Of a DNA stretch of 64,000 nt, positions 50,282 through 60,926 are shown piece by piece. The DNA is taken from contig NZ_FZOG01000002.1 of NCBI RefSeq assembly GCF_900188155.1, positions 697,845 to 761,844 of the forward strand, given 5' to 3'. Each line of letters begins with the position of its first letter. Within the stretch, counting starts at the first letter, position 1. Both the position numbers and the translations under genes were made by a program. This DNA comes from Pseudomonas segetis (GTDB lineage Bacteria > Pseudomonadota > Gammaproteobacteria > Pseudomonadales > Pseudomonadaceae). The notes beneath the pieces were generated by a model. The model was given only the letters and a program-made list of their open reading frames with translations. It did no database searches and was not told where the DNA came from.

Positions 50282-50396
50282 GAGATAATGATTTTTCCGC
50301 ATGCAAGTGAGCCAGCGGACAATCCACCGGCTCACGAAGGCGTCGAGTGTAGCGGCCTGCCACTTGTCAGGCTATAGCTGGGAAACGTCATTAGTC

Positions 50397-50425
50397 TTGA
50401 CAGACGAATACCTTCTAGGCATGAT
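50397..50425 (+). promoter_or_regulatory. Sigma-70 promoter of rpsT
   Basis: A perfect -35 TTGACA (50397-50402), 17 bases, then -10 CATGAT (50420-50425), followed by a GC-rich stretch TCGCGGCC. It lies about 48 bases before the GTG start. Confidence 0.7.
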
Positions 50426-50472
50426 TCGCGGCCTTATTTGTTTGCAACCCCAAATTTTCGAGGAGCTTGACG

Positions 50473-50745
50473 GTGGCCAATACACCTTCTGCCAAAAAAC
50501 GCGCAAAACAGGCTGAGAAGCGTCGTAGCCATAACGCCAGCCTGCGCTCGATGGTCCGTACCTACATCAAAAACGTTGTGAAAGCTATCGACGCTAAAGA
50601 TGCTGGCCTGGCCCAAACTGCTTACACTGCAGCTGTTCCGGTCATCGACCGCATGGCTGACAAAGGCATCCTGCACAAGAACAAAGCAGCTCGTCATAAG
50701 AGCCGCCTGAATGCCCACATCAAGGCACTCAGCACTGCTGCTTAA
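50473..50745 (+). CDS. rpsT: 30S ribosomal protein S20
   Basis: A 90-residue basic helical protein that binds 16S rRNA ([20 protein letters not shown]). The start is a GTG with AGGAG ten bases upstream. A TTG two codons earlier is an unlikely alternative. It is monocistronic, with its own promoter and terminator, divergent from murJ. Confidence 0.98.
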   Translation: MANTPSAKKRAKQAEKRRSHNASLRSMVRTYIKNVVKAIDAKDAGLAQTAYTAAVPVIDRMADKGILHKNKAARHKSRLNAHIKALSTAA

Positions 50746-50773
50746 TTAGCAGTCAGTTCTTGGCGTAACGCCT

Positions 50774-50803
50774 TAAAAAACCGGTCTCATGACCGGTTTT
50801 TTA
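50774..50803 (+). terminator. rpsT terminator
   Basis: The stem AAAAAACCGGTC/GACCGGTTTTTT with a 4-base loop is strong in both directions. It lies 29 bases after the rpsT stop, between rpsT and convergent creA. Confidence 0.93.
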
Positions 50804-50860
50804 TTGCCTGCAATTTAAAGGTCAGCCGCCTGAGCCGGACAAGCTTGGAGTTGTCGCGCC

Positions 50861-51325
50861 CTACTTGGCTGCCGGCCAGGGCATGATTGGAATTGCCGCC
50901 ATCGAGTTCTGCGGACTGCCCTCGATCACCCTGTCGCTGTACACCAGATAGACAAGCGCATTGCGCTTCTGATCAAAGAAACGCACCACCTGCATGGTCT
51001 TGAATACCAGCGAGGTGCGCTGCTTGAACACCTCTTCACCCTCTTTAAGCTTGCCAGTGAAGCTGATCGGCCCGGTCTGGCGACAATCAATCGAGGCATC
51101 AGAACGATCCTCAGCCAACCCCAAGCCACCTTTGACACCACCGGTCTTGGCGCGCGACAGATAACAGGTTACGCCCTGGACCTTGGGATCATCGAAAGCC
51201 TCAACGACAATCTTGTCATTGGGCCCCATCCACTTGAAAACGGTGGATACCTCGCCGATCTCCTCCGCCGAAGCCAGCACAGGCAATATCAGCAACGCAC
51301 CCAGCAATCCATTTGCCATACGCAT
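50861..51325 (-). CDS. creA: CreA family periplasmic protein
   Basis: A 154-residue exported protein of the CreA family. The signal peptide [20 protein letters not shown] is followed by [20 protein letters not shown]. Family landmarks are [15 protein letters not shown] and a C-terminal IPIMPWP. The function is not established. It lies 11 bases after proB on the same strand. Confidence 0.92.
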   Translation of the reverse strand: MRMANGLLGALLILPVLASAEEIGEVSTVFKWMGPNDKIVVEAFDDPKVQGVTCYLSRAKTGGVKGGLGLAEDRSDASIDCRQTGPISFTGKLKEGEEVFKQRTSLVFKTMQVVRFFDQKRNALVYLVYSDRVIEGSPQNSMAAIPIMPWPAAK

Positions 51326-51336
51326 AAAGCGCCCTC

Positions 51337-52455
51337 CTAGACCAGTATCAAATTATCCCGATGAACCAATTCCGGCTCATCAACATAACCCAGCAAACCC
51401 TGAATCGCATCGGAGGACTGACCAATGATCTTTTGCGCCTCAAGCGCACTGTAGTTGGCCAAGCCACGCGCAATCTCCCGACCATCAGCAGCCACACAGA
51501 CCACCATTTCACCACGGCGAAAGCTGCCTTTTACCGCGCGCACACCAACAGGCAGCAGGCTTTTACGCCCAGTCGACAGCGCCTTGACCGCACCATCATC
51601 CAGAACCAATGTCCCGCGGGTCTGCAAGTGCCCGGCAAGCCACTGCTTGCGCGCCGCCAACATACCGCGCTCAGGCGCCAGCAGCGTACCCAGGCGCTCG
51701 CCCGACTTGAGCCGCGCCAGAACCTGCTCAATGGCACCGCCGACAATAACCGTATGCGCCCCCGAGCGCGCAGCAAGACGCGCAGCACGCAGCTTGGTCT
51801 GCATGCCACCACGGCCCAGAGCACCACCCACACCTCCTGCCACGGCGTCCAGGGCCGGATCATCGGCACGCGCCTCGTGGATCAGCTTGGCATTTGGGTT
51901 ATTACGCGGATCGGCATCGAACATCCCGTCGCGGTCAGTGAGGATCACCAACAAGTCAGCCTCGACCAGATTGGCCACCAGCGCCGCCAGGGTATCGTTG
52001 TCGCCGAAGCGAATCTCATCAGTGACCACGGTGTCGTTTTCATTGATCACCGGCACCACATCGAGCTCGACCAGGGTGCGCAAGGTGCTGCGTGCATTCA
52101 GATAGCGCTTGCGATCAGACAGGTCATCATGGGTCAGCAAAATTTGCGCTGTGCGCCGGCCATGCTCGGCAAAGCTCGACTCCCACGCCTGGATCAGCAC
52201 CATCTGGCCAATGGCGGCCGAGGCCTGCAGCTCATGCATCGCACTTGGCCGCGACGACCAGCCCAGACGGCTCATACCAGCGGCTACGGCACCCGAAGAC
52301 ACCAACACCAGCTCCACACCCTGCTCACGCAGTGCGACCATTTGCTGGACCCACACAGCCATCGCCGCGCGATCCAGGCCACGACCATCTGCAGTCAGCA
52401 GCGCGCTGCCGATCTTAACCACCCAGCGCCGTGCGCCAGTTACCTTGTCACGCAT
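51337..52455 (-). CDS. proB: Glutamate 5-kinase
   Basis: A 372-residue enzyme catalysing the first step of proline synthesis, ATP plus glutamate to glutamyl 5-phosphate. The amino acid kinase domain has [11 protein letters not shown] and [23 protein letters not shown] domain occupies the last 80 residues ([17 protein letters not shown]). The adjacent order obgE-proB is common in Pseudomonas. A terminator-like hairpin separates it from obgE. Confidence 0.97.
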   Translation of the reverse strand: MRDKVTGARRWVVKIGSALLTADGRGLDRAAMAVWVQQMVALREQGVELVLVSSGAVAAGMSRLGWSSRPSAMHELQASAAIGQMVLIQAWESSFAEHGRRTAQILLTHDDLSDRKRYLNARSTLRTLVELDVVPVINENDTVVTDEIRFGDNDTLAALVANLVEADLLVILTDRDGMFDADPRNNPNAKLIHEARADDPALDAVAGGVGGALGRGGMQTKLRAARLAARSGAHTVIVGGAIEQVLARLKSGERLGTLLAPERGMLAARKQWLAGHLQTRGTLVLDDGAVKALSTGRKSLLPVGVRAVKGSFRRGEMVVCVAADGREIARGLANYSALEAQKIIGQSSDAIQGLLGYVDEPELVHRDNLILV

Positions 52456-52513
52456 GATTCCTCAACCCCAGCCTTGCAGCAAAATGCAAAACATTTACCA
52501 GTCACGAAACATA

Positions 52514-52539
52514 CAAAAACGCCGCTATTAAGCGGCGTT
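52514..52539 (-). terminator. obgE terminator
   Basis: The stem ACGCCGCT/AGCGGCGT with a 4-base loop is followed on the minus strand by TTTTTGT. It lies 10 bases past the obgE stop, before proB. Confidence 0.88.
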
Positions 52540-52548
52540 GATAATGGC

Positions 52549-53793
<1,245 letters not shown>

Positions 53794-53901
53794 TCAACAA
53801 CAATCAAAGAACACAGGTGCTTGCAAAATTGACCTAGCACAAGAGCTTAATCATAAGCCTTTTATCAGGACAGTTTGGCAAGAACCCCAAGAATACAAAA
53901 A

Positions 53902-53934
53902 CAAAAAAGCCCCGTCGCAAGGACAGGGCTTTTA
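53902..53934 (-). terminator. Terminator after rplU-rpmA
   Basis: AAAAAAGCCC and GGGCTTTT arms enclose about 13 bases that can partly pair (CGTC...GACA). It lies 13 bases past the rpmA stop and separates it from obgE. Confidence 0.8.
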
Positions 53935-53946
53935 ACCTTGCCGCGA

Positions 53947-54204
53947 TTAAGCCGCGACAACGCTCACGTAACGGCGACCGAAGGCGCCTTTTACTTCAAA
54001 CTTGATCACGCCTTCGATTTTAGCGAAGAGAGTGTGATCCTTACCCATGCCAACGCCGTAACCAGCGTGGAATTGGGTGCCGCGCTGACGCACGATGATG
54101 TTGCCTGCTTTGATAGCCTGGCCGCCATACATCTTAACGCCTAAGCGTTTGGCTTCTGAGTCGCGACCGTTGCGGGTGGAACCGCCAGCTTTTTTGTGTG
54201 CCAT
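53947..54204 (-). CDS. rpmA: 50S ribosomal protein L27
   Basis: An 85-residue protein that starts [20 protein letters not shown]. The N-terminal tail reaches the peptidyl transferase centre. It lies 38 bases after rplU in the conserved rplU-rpmA operon. Confidence 0.99.
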   Translation of the reverse strand: MAHKKAGGSTRNGRDSEAKRLGVKMYGGQAIKAGNIIVRQRGTQFHAGYGVGMGKDHTLFAKIEGVIKFEVKGAFGRRYVSVVAA

Positions 54205-54242
54205 GAGTCAATACTCCTATAAAGGGATCAGGCTGAAATGAA

Positions 54243-54554
54243 TCAGGCCGAAATACCGGTGATTTTGATCTCAGTGAACCACTGACGGTGGCCCTGACGC
54301 TTCATGTGGTGCTTACGACGACGGAACTTGATGATGCGGATCTTATCGTGACGACCTTGCGCCACAACCTCTGCAACAACTTTAGCGCCATCTACAACCG
54401 GTGCACCGATTTGAACGTCGTCACCGTTGCCGACCAACAAAACGCGATCGAAAGTGACGGATTCGCCAGTGCCGATTTCGAGTTTTTCGATCTTCAGGAA
54501 TTCGCCTTCGGTGACTTTGTATTGCTTGCCACCAGTAACAATTACAGCGTACAT
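54243..54554 (-). CDS. rplU: 50S ribosomal protein L21
   Basis: A 103-residue protein with [20 protein letters not shown] at the start and the basic C-terminal [16 protein letters not shown] that binds 23S rRNA. It is first gene of the rplU-rpmA operon, with a GC-rich-discriminator promoter upstream. Confidence 0.99.
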   Translation of the reverse strand: MYAVIVTGGKQYKVTEGEFLKIEKLEIGTGESVTFDRVLLVGNGDDVQIGAPVVDGAKVVAEVVAQGRHDKIRIIKFRRRKHHMKRQGHRQWFTEIKITGISA

Positions 54555-54692
54555 GGTATATCTCCGTTAATCCTGCTCACCCAGCTCTTTAGAGGGATAG
54601 TTATCGGCTGGCATGGCTGCTCGGGGCCGGAAAAGACGCCCTTGCAATTGCGTAAGGCAGGGAAATGCCCAGGGGGAAGTTCAGGGTGCGCG

Positions 54693-54721
54693 ATTGTACG
54701 CAAGCTGGTAACGCCGCGCAA
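54693..54721 (-). promoter_or_regulatory. Promoter of rplU-rpmA
   Basis: On the minus strand -35 TTGCGC, 17 bases, -10 TACAAT, then a CGCGCACC discriminator. It lies about 140 bases upstream of rplU, leaving a long leader. Confidence 0.65.
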
Positions 54722-54773
54722 GCCCCACAATCACCAAGCAACAGGAGGCCATGGGACGCTGTGCAGTATATTG

Positions 54774-54787
54774 ATGCAGCGCTGCAT
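54774..54787. promoter_or_regulatory. Perfect 14-bp palindrome, candidate operator
   Basis: ATGCAGC/GCTGCAT sits between the divergent rplU promoter and ispB. Its position, about 53 bases upstream of the rplU -35, could suit a regulator acting on either gene. No protein is known to me for it. Confidence 0.4.
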
Positions 54788-54934
54788 TTTATGACAGTAA
54801 TATAGCTGCGCTCAGCCTTTGTTAAGCTGTCATCCAAACACCTTAATCTGCTCAAGCGACTCTGGCCATTACCTTGACAGCCCTGAGCCTGCCGCCTAGC
54901 ATGCCGCGCAACCTTAGAGGAGCACCTGCAACTG

Positions 54935-55903
54935 ATGCAACCCCAGGCTTTCTACCGCGTGGTGGCGGACGACTTTACCGCCGTTGATGGCATTATCCGT
55001 CAACAACTTGTCTCGCGTGTACCGCTGGTAGAGAAAATCGGCGACTACATTATTTCAGCCGGCGGCAAGCGCCTGCGTCCTCTATTGGTCCTGCTCAGCG
55101 GCAAGGCACTTGGACTGCAGGACGAGAACCTGCGCCTGCTCGCGGCGACTATCGAGTTCCTGCACACCGCCACCTTGCTGCATGACGACGTGGTCGACAT
55201 GTCCGATATGCGCCGCGGGCGCAGCACCGCCAATGCCCAGTGGGGTAATGCCCCCAGCGTACTGGTCGGTGACTTCCTCTATTCGCGCTCCTTCGAGATG
55301 ATGGTCGAGCTTGGCTCGATGCCGGTCATGAAAATCCTCTCCAAAGCCACTCGCGTGATTGCAGAAGGCGAAGTGCTGCAACTGTCAAAGATTCGCGATG
55401 CCAGTACTACTGAAGCGACCTACATGGAAGTCATTCGCGGCAAAACCGCCATGCTTTTCGAGGCCTCGACCCACAGTGCTGCAGCATTGGCCGGTGCCAC
55501 GGCAGAACAGACCGAAGCCCTGCGCACCTTTGGTGACCACCTTGGCGTTGCCTTCCAACTGGTTGACGATCTGCTCGACTATCGCGGCGACGCGGCCACT
55601 TTGGGCAAGAATGTCGGCGACGACCTGGCTGAAGGCAAGCCGACCCTACCGCTGATCTACACCATGCGCGAAGGTACAGCCGAGCAAGCCGCCCTTGTGC
55701 GCCAAGCGATCCAGAAAGGCGGCATCGAGAACCTCGAAAGCATTCGCAACGCAGTCGAAGCCGCTGGCGCACTGGACTACACCGCCAGGCAGGCTCGCGA
55801 CTATGCTGAACGGGCAATCGCCTGCCTGGATGTGCTGCCTGCCAACGAATACCGCGATGCACTGGTCGAATTAAGCCGCTTTGCCGTGGCCCGAACGAAC
55901 TGA
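54935..55903 (+). CDS. ispB: Octaprenyl/nonaprenyl diphosphate synthase
   Basis: A 322-residue trans-prenyl transferase that makes the ubiquinone side chain from IPP. The first Asp-rich motif is in LLHDDVVDMSDMRRG and the second in QLVDDLLDYRG. The small residues before the first motif fit a long-chain enzyme. Pseudomonas usually makes ubiquinone-9. Ndh in this window uses the product. Confidence 0.96.
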   Translation: MQPQAFYRVVADDFTAVDGIIRQQLVSRVPLVEKIGDYIISAGGKRLRPLLVLLSGKALGLQDENLRLLAATIEFLHTATLLHDDVVDMSDMRRGRSTANAQWGNAPSVLVGDFLYSRSFEMMVELGSMPVMKILSKATRVIAEGEVLQLSKIRDASTTEATYMEVIRGKTAMLFEASTHSAAALAGATAEQTEALRTFGDHLGVAFQLVDDLLDYRGDAATLGKNVGDDLAEGKPTLPLIYTMREGTAEQAALVRQAIQKGGIENLESIRNAVEAAGALDYTARQARDYAERAIACLDVLPANEYRDALVELSRFAVARTN

Positions 55904-55923
55904 GGCATTGCCTGCTCCCCGTG

Positions 55924-55949
55924 AAGCCCGTCCAAGTGACGGGCTTTTT
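55924..55949 (+). terminator. ispB terminator
   Basis: The stem AAGCCCGTC/GACGGGCTT with a 5-base loop is followed by TTT. It lies 20 bases after ispB. Confidence 0.9.
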
Positions 55950-55988
55950 GATGCCCGACGAATAACACCAATTGATCCTTGCTATTAT

Positions 55989-56010
55989 GCGAATAAGAAT
56001 TATTATCATC
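55989..56010 (+). promoter_or_regulatory. Candidate Fur box
   Basis: GCGAATAAGAATTATTATCA matches, on the opposite strand, GATAATAATTCTTATTC. This is about 13 of 19 positions of the Fur consensus by my count. It lies 24-45 bases before the start of the next gene. Confidence 0.65.
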
Positions 56011-56033
56011 TAACACTTACAGGGAGATGAGAT

Positions 56034-56363
56034 ATGACTTATTTGATTGATGCCTGGCTTGATCGGCCACATCCTTATCTGCGCATCCTCAATCGTGACA
56101 CAGGTGAAGTCTGCGTAGTGCTTGAGGAAGAAGCATTGGATGAGTTGCGGGACATGGGCGATTTGGATCTACACGAACTGAGTTCGAGCGAACCCCTGGT
56201 GCTGAAAGAACTGGTGCGCAACCTGTTCCTGTTCTGCTACGCCCGGGCATTGCGCCTGGACGATCAAACCCTTGCTTTGCGCAAAAAGCGCGCAATCACA
56301 CTGCGTGAACGCTATGCCAGAACACAGCAATCACGGCACTCAGCGTTTCTGAGCCCGGCATAA
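56034..56363 (+). CDS. Small hypothetical protein of the PA4570 family, probably iron-regulated
   Basis: A 109-residue cytoplasmic protein, conserved in Pseudomonas at this place, without known domains. The N-terminal beta-rich part (MTYLIDAWLDRPHPYLRILN) is followed by an acidic middle and a basic helical end (RKKRAITLRERYARTQQ). The ribosome site is AGGGAG. A Fur-type box overlaps the promoter region, and I recall that PA4570 rises under iron starvation in P. aeruginosa (memory, not checked). The function is unknown. Confidence 0.85.
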   Translation: MTYLIDAWLDRPHPYLRILNRDTGEVCVVLEEEALDELRDMGDLDLHELSSSEPLVLKELVRNLFLFCYARALRLDDQTLALRKKRAITLRERYARTQQSRHSAFLSPA

Positions 56364-56391
56364 CCGCTGCCGGACTCAGTACGGACTGGAA

Positions 56392-57009
56392 TTACAGGAC
56401 TTCGAGCAACTCGACGTCAAACACCAGAACGCTGTGCGGCGGGATGCTGCCAACGCCTTGGGCGCCGTAAGCCAGTTCGCTAGGCACATACAGGCGCCAT
56501 TTGCTGCCTGCAGTCATCAACTGCAGTGCTTCAGTCCAACCGGCAATCACGCCGCCGACTGGGAATTCAGCAGGCTGGCCGCGATCGTAGGAGCTGTCGA
56601 AAACAGTACCGTCGATCAGGGTGCCGTGGTAGTGGGCACGAATGGTGTCTTCGCGAGTCGGGGTTGCGCCGTCACCTGTAGCCAGCACTTCATACTGCAG
56701 GCCGGAGGCCAGAACCTGGATGCCGTCACGGTTCGCGTTCTCAGCCAGGAAGGCGATGCCAGCGCCGGCTGCCGCTTCGGCCTTGGCCTGGGCTTCAGCC
56801 TGCATGACTTCACGGATCACCTTGAAGCTGGCGTTCATCTCAGCTTCGCTAACGCGGCTTTCTTTGCCGGCAAAAGCATCGGTCAGGCCAGCCAGGATCG
56901 CTTCCAAGCTCACGCCCGGTGGCGGGTTGTCACGCAGTTGACCGCCAAGTTGACGGCCAATGCCGTAGCTGACGCGTGTTTCGTCAGTAGAAAGATTAAG
57001 TTCGGACAT
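56392..57009 (-). CDS. fklB: FKBP-type peptidyl-prolyl isomerase (FklB/Mip-like)
   Basis: A 205-residue protein with an N-terminal helical dimerisation region (RVSYGIGRQLGGQLRDN, with a long helix to residue about 90). The C-terminal FKBP core has VRAHYHGTLIDGTVFDSSYD-like sequence and SELAYGAQGVGSIPP. No signal peptide is seen, so it is cytoplasmic like FklB. It stands alone between a convergent small gene and a UPF0114 gene. Confidence 0.94.
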   Translation of the reverse strand: MSELNLSTDETRVSYGIGRQLGGQLRDNPPPGVSLEAILAGLTDAFAGKESRVSEAEMNASFKVIREVMQAEAQAKAEAAAGAGIAFLAENANRDGIQVLASGLQYEVLATGDGATPTREDTIRAHYHGTLIDGTVFDSSYDRGQPAEFPVGGVIAGWTEALQLMTAGSKWRLYVPSELAYGAQGVGSIPPHSVLVFDVELLEVL

Positions 57010-57097
57010 GAACTGCTCCGCTGCGGGTTTAAAAGGCCGGCAAGCCTAGCACAAAGCCAGGCCCAGGCTCTAACCGGCACGCAAGTAAAGGACTGGA

Positions 57098-57592
57098 TCA
57101 GTTCTCGTGCTTGGTGAGCTTGTCCAGGTAACCCATGGCAAATGCCGAGAGCACGAAAGTCATGTGGATCAGCACGTACCACATCAACTTGTTGTCCGGA
57201 ATGTTCTTCGCGTCCATGAACACTTTAAGCAAGTGAATGGAGGAAATGGCCACGATCGACGCCGCGACCTTCATCTTCAATGAACCTGAGTCCATCTTGC
57301 CCAGCCAGCTGAGCTTTTCCTTGCCGGCGTCGATATCGAGTTGAGAGACAAAGTTCTCGTAGCCCGAAAGCATCACCATGACCAACAGCCCGCCAACCAG
57401 CGCCATATCGATCAGCGAAAGAATAACCAGGACCAGGTCGGCTTCAGCCATCGAAAACACGTTGGGCAGGATATGCAAGACTTCCTGGAAGAACTTGAGC
57501 GCCAGGGCCAGCAGCCCCAACGACAAGCCAAAATAGATAGGTGCGAGCAACCAACGCGAGCTGTACATCGCATTTTCAATAAAGCGTTCCAT
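57098..57592 (-). CDS. UPF0114 (YqhA-like) membrane protein
   Basis: A 164-residue protein with four membrane helices (residues about 13-35, 50-75, 108-125, 135-155) and the family start [20 protein letters not shown]. The TIGR00645 family has no known function. The conserved inner segment [20 protein letters not shown] is present. It is monocistronic, with a 182-base gap on its upstream side. Confidence 0.92.
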   Translation of the reverse strand: MERFIENAMYSSRWLLAPIYFGLSLGLLALALKFFQEVLHILPNVFSMAEADLVLVILSLIDMALVGGLLVMVMLSGYENFVSQLDIDAGKEKLSWLGKMDSGSLKMKVAASIVAISSIHLLKVFMDAKNIPDNKLMWYVLIHMTFVLSAFAMGYLDKLTKHEN

Positions 57593-57774
57593 GAAGCCTC
57601 ACCAGGGATAGATTGGCTCGCGATTATACCTGCGCGGTTGCGCCGTAAAAGCCCTCTGAAACACCTTGAAGACTTATTCGGCCAACTGTGGATAACTCTG
57701 TGGAGAGGCTCGGGATTAACCGCGCAAACGCAGAAGATACAAGCCTTGCCGAAAAGCCCTTGGCAATCCTTTGA

Positions 57775-58116
57775 TCAGTTTTCCGGATGGAACTGGTAGT
57801 CGCCAAGATTACGGCAGCGATGGCCATTTAACTGACGCAACTCAGACTGTATATGCAAGCGCCAGATGAGCAGATCAGGACAACAGCCATAACCTTGATC
57901 AGCCAGGCTTTCGGCGATTCCCGCCAAGACCCCCTCTGCCACAGAAGGCCCGTAGAATGGGCCTTGCGCCTTGATTACAGAAGGTTGAGACCCGGAAATA
58001 CCGGCGGCGCAGATCAGCGTCCAAAGTCCATTTTCGCCGGCCAGTGGCAACACCACGCATTCGATACGCGTGACCAAGCCCAGGCATTGACGTGTGAGGC
58101 AGAGACTACGCGACAT
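57775..58116 (-). CDS. Conserved hypothetical protein (PA4575-like)
   Basis: A 113-residue protein starting MSRSLCLTRQCLGLVTRIEC, with several Cys (GYGCCPDLLIW) and a Gly/Ala-rich middle. It matches in size and place a small Pseudomonas family of unknown function next to the Lon-like protease. The ATG at 58116 has GAGAGG upstream. The open frame continues 49 codons further, but that part looks non-coding. Confidence 0.72.
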   Translation of the reverse strand: MSRSLCLTRQCLGLVTRIECVVLPLAGENGLWTLICAAGISGSQPSVIKAQGPFYGPSVAEGVLAGIAESLADQGYGCCPDLLIWRLHIQSELRQLNGHRCRNLGDYQFHPEN

Positions 58117-58297
58117 CGCGGCGACCCTCTCATGATCAGGTCTACAGCCTACACCCGAAAAGCACTGATAGGGAAGCCACAGGCGCGGTCGCCCGGCCTG
58201 TGGGTAAGTGTGTGGATGAACCCGCGCCAGGAGCCTGCCGCGCCGCGCTCGAATACCGGGCAACTTGCCCGGTACCGAACGCTATAGGGGCAATGCC

Positions 58298-60805
58298 TTA
58301 CTCAGGCTTTTCCGTCTTGGATACAGCAGGTTTGGCTGGCACAGGCTTTTTGGCAGGCGGCTTTTTATCGGACGGCGTTGGCACCGCCTTGGCGACCTTT
58401 TCGGCTAGAGCTTCAGGCTCCTTGTCTTCTTCGCCCATGTCGATTTCAGCGATCTCGCGCAGACGCTCAACCACCCGTGCGTTGACACTGCCCGTCGAAA
58501 ACTGGCCCTTGTCGTTTGGCGAGCCCACATCTTCGCCAACCAGCAGGCTCAGCGCCTCATCGACATGGCGCACCGCATAAATGTGGAATTGCCCGTCACG
58601 AACCGCTTGCAGCACACGATCATCGAGCATCAGGGTCGTGACGTTGGACTGCGGGATAATCGCGCCCTGCTCGCCCGTCAGCCCACGCGCCTCGCAAAGG
58701 CGGAAGAAGCCTTCGATTTTCTCGTTCACACCACCAACGGCTTGCACTTCGCCAAACTGGTTGATCGAGCCGGTAATCGCAAAGCACTGTTTTAGCGGTG
58801 TGCGCGACAAGGCTGAAATCAGCGTGCAGACCTCGCCAAGCGAGGCGCTGTCACCATCGACATAGCCGTAGGACTGCTCAAGCGCAATGCTCGCGGAGAT
58901 CTCCAGCGGAAACTCCTGGGCATAACGACTGCCGAGATACCCGGTCAGAATCATCACGCCCTTGGAGTGAATCGGCTGCCCCAGGTTAACTTCACGCTCA
59001 ATATCGACAATGCCGGAGCCGCCCGGATACACAGTTGCCGAGATTCGCGCAGGCACGCCGAATGCAGAATCACCAACCTGCAAAACGGTCAGGCCGTTGC
59101 ACTTGCCCACGGCCGCGCCGCTGGTGTCGATAAGGATAATCCCGGCCAGCATGTCATCGATAATCCGCGCAGAAACGCGCCCGGTGCGGGTTGCCTTGGC
59201 TTTGAGCGCGCGCTCGATATGGCCGACATCGGTCACGGTTTCACTGGCCAGTTGGCGGATAAAGTCAGCCTCGCTGACCAGTTGAAACAAGTCGCCAATA
59301 CGCGCCGACAAGCGTCCCTGATGCTCTGCCAGCCGGGCACTGAAGGTGGCCAGGCGCGCTACTGCCGCCGCAGTCAAGGGCGCCATGCCTTCTTCTGAGG
59401 TGCGGGTTTTCATCAACTGGGCAAACTGCTCCAGGCTTTCATCGGCCAAGGGAATGTCCTCGTCGAAATCGACCAGCACGCGAAACATTTCCTGGAAGTC
59501 TGGATCATGGTCCTGCAATGCGTAATACAGTTGGCGCGCGCCGATGATGATGACCTTGATCTGCAGCGGTATAACCTGGGGATTGAGGCTGACGGTCGCA
59601 ATCCGGCCGAGATCCCCCAGCGGCGACTCCATCTTCAGTTGCCGCGATTGCAAGGCGCGCTTGAGTGCGTCCCAGACAAAGGGCTCACCGAGCATTTTCT
59701 CGGCTTCTAGAATCAGGAAGCCGCCATTGGCGCGGTGCAGCGCCCCTGGACGTAGCTGGCGATAACTGGTGTACAACGCGCCTTGGTCATTATTGTATTC
59801 AATACGGCCGAACAGGTTGTCGTAGGTCGGATGCGGCTCGAAAACAACCGGAGCACCGCCGTCGACGTGATGGCCAACCACCAGGCTTGGGCAGTATTGC
59901 TCCTCAAGCAATTTGCGGGTTTGGGCGTCAACCTTCTCAACATCAACCAGCTGTTCAACTACGGTTTTCAGCAGATTGACCTGCACTGCCTGGAGATAGG
60001 CGCAAATTTCTGCGTTCTCGGCGTACTTCTCCGACAGAGGCGATAACAGCGGCTGCAGGGCAACAGTGATGGTTTCTTCGTTCAGCTGACGTAACTGGTT
60101 GCTCGACTCACGTTTCCACTGCGGCAAACTGGCCAGCTCTTCGTTCAGGCGCTCCTCAAGCATTGCAATATCGAGATGAAAGCGCTCGCGATCCGCTTCG
60201 GGCAGTTGCGCAAACTCGGCCTCATCCAATGCCTTGCCTTCCAGCATGGGGGTGAAGGCAATGTTGCTGCTGTCGCGATAAAGCGCGATGCCTTTTTCCA
60301 ATGACAGGCGCTCGATCACATCAAGCGCCTGGTCATAGCGCTTATTGAAGGCGCGGTCGATGGCGCTCTTCTTCTGCTGATACGAGGGGTGCTCGAACAC
60401 TGCCGGGAATGTCGCCAGCAGGTTGTCGATCAGCAGGTTGATATCGGCAATGAACTCGCCAGCGGAACCCGCGCTTAGTTCAAGCACGCGGGGCTCGCGC
60501 GGCTCGTCAAAATGATTGACATAGACATGGTCGGCAGGCGTGTCCATGCGTTTACCTTCGGCCTTGAGGTAACGCTGCACAAACGAGAAGCGGCCGGTTC
60601 CGGGCTCACCCATGACAAAAACGTTATAACCGGGACGGGGCATCGCCACGCCGAACTGCAGGGCTTCTACTGCACGTTCCTGGCCCAAAATACCGCGAAA
60701 TGGCTCCAAGTCATCTGTGGTCGTAAAGTTGAACTGCTCGGGAGCAAAGGGACGGGTTAGAGCATCAGGCGCTAGCCGCAATTGGGTAGCAACAGAATCA
60801 GGCAT
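58298..60805 (-). CDS. Lon-family (LonB-like) ATP-dependent protease
   Basis: An 835-residue AAA+ protease of the LonB/YcbZ type without the long Lon N domain. The nucleotide loop reads GEPGTGRF, with Arg where Lys is usual. A helical insertion follows, then a Lon protease domain with catalytic Ser in DGDSASLGEV and Lys in GGVNEKIEGFF. The C-terminal 60 residues are a Lys/Pro/Ala-rich tail (KKPPAKKPVPAKPAVSK). The start MPDSVATQLRLAPDAL has AAGGA upstream. Its substrates are unknown. Confidence 0.92.
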   Translation of the reverse strand: MPDSVATQLRLAPDALTRPFAPEQFNFTTTDDLEPFRGILGQERAVEALQFGVAMPRPGYNVFVMGEPGTGRFSFVQRYLKAEGKRMDTPADHVYVNHFDEPREPRVLELSAGSAGEFIADINLLIDNLLATFPAVFEHPSYQQKKSAIDRAFNKRYDQALDVIERLSLEKGIALYRDSSNIAFTPMLEGKALDEAEFAQLPEADRERFHLDIAMLEERLNEELASLPQWKRESSNQLRQLNEETITVALQPLLSPLSEKYAENAEICAYLQAVQVNLLKTVVEQLVDVEKVDAQTRKLLEEQYCPSLVVGHHVDGGAPVVFEPHPTYDNLFGRIEYNNDQGALYTSYRQLRPGALHRANGGFLILEAEKMLGEPFVWDALKRALQSRQLKMESPLGDLGRIATVSLNPQVIPLQIKVIIIGARQLYYALQDHDPDFQEMFRVLVDFDEDIPLADESLEQFAQLMKTRTSEEGMAPLTAAAVARLATFSARLAEHQGRLSARIGDLFQLVSEADFIRQLASETVTDVGHIERALKAKATRTGRVSARIIDDMLAGIILIDTSGAAVGKCNGLTVLQVGDSAFGVPARISATVYPGGSGIVDIEREVNLGQPIHSKGVMILTGYLGSRYAQEFPLEISASIALEQSYGYVDGDSASLGEVCTLISALSRTPLKQCFAITGSINQFGEVQAVGGVNEKIEGFFRLCEARGLTGEQGAIIPQSNVTTLMLDDRVLQAVRDGQFHIYAVRHVDEALSLLVGEDVGSPNDKGQFSTGSVNARVVERLREIAEIDMGEEDKEPEALAEKVAKAVPTPSDKKPPAKKPVPAKPAVSKTEKPE

Positions 60806-60926
60806 TGGAGATCCTTGTACGGAGGGCACATACGATAGAAATAATCGCCGCTTCGGACGCTGATCACAAGCTAAAGCAGCGGATCAATGCCGACTAATTC
60901 CGATCTGGGCCTATTTGCCTTCGGGC

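Larger units (their letters stand above)
54555..54934. other. Divergent gap between rplU and ispB
   Basis: There is no gene in this 380-base gap. It holds the rplU promoter (54693-54721) and a perfect 14-base palindrome (54774-54787). The ispB promoter is not clear, although GAGGAG precedes its start. Confidence 0.65.
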
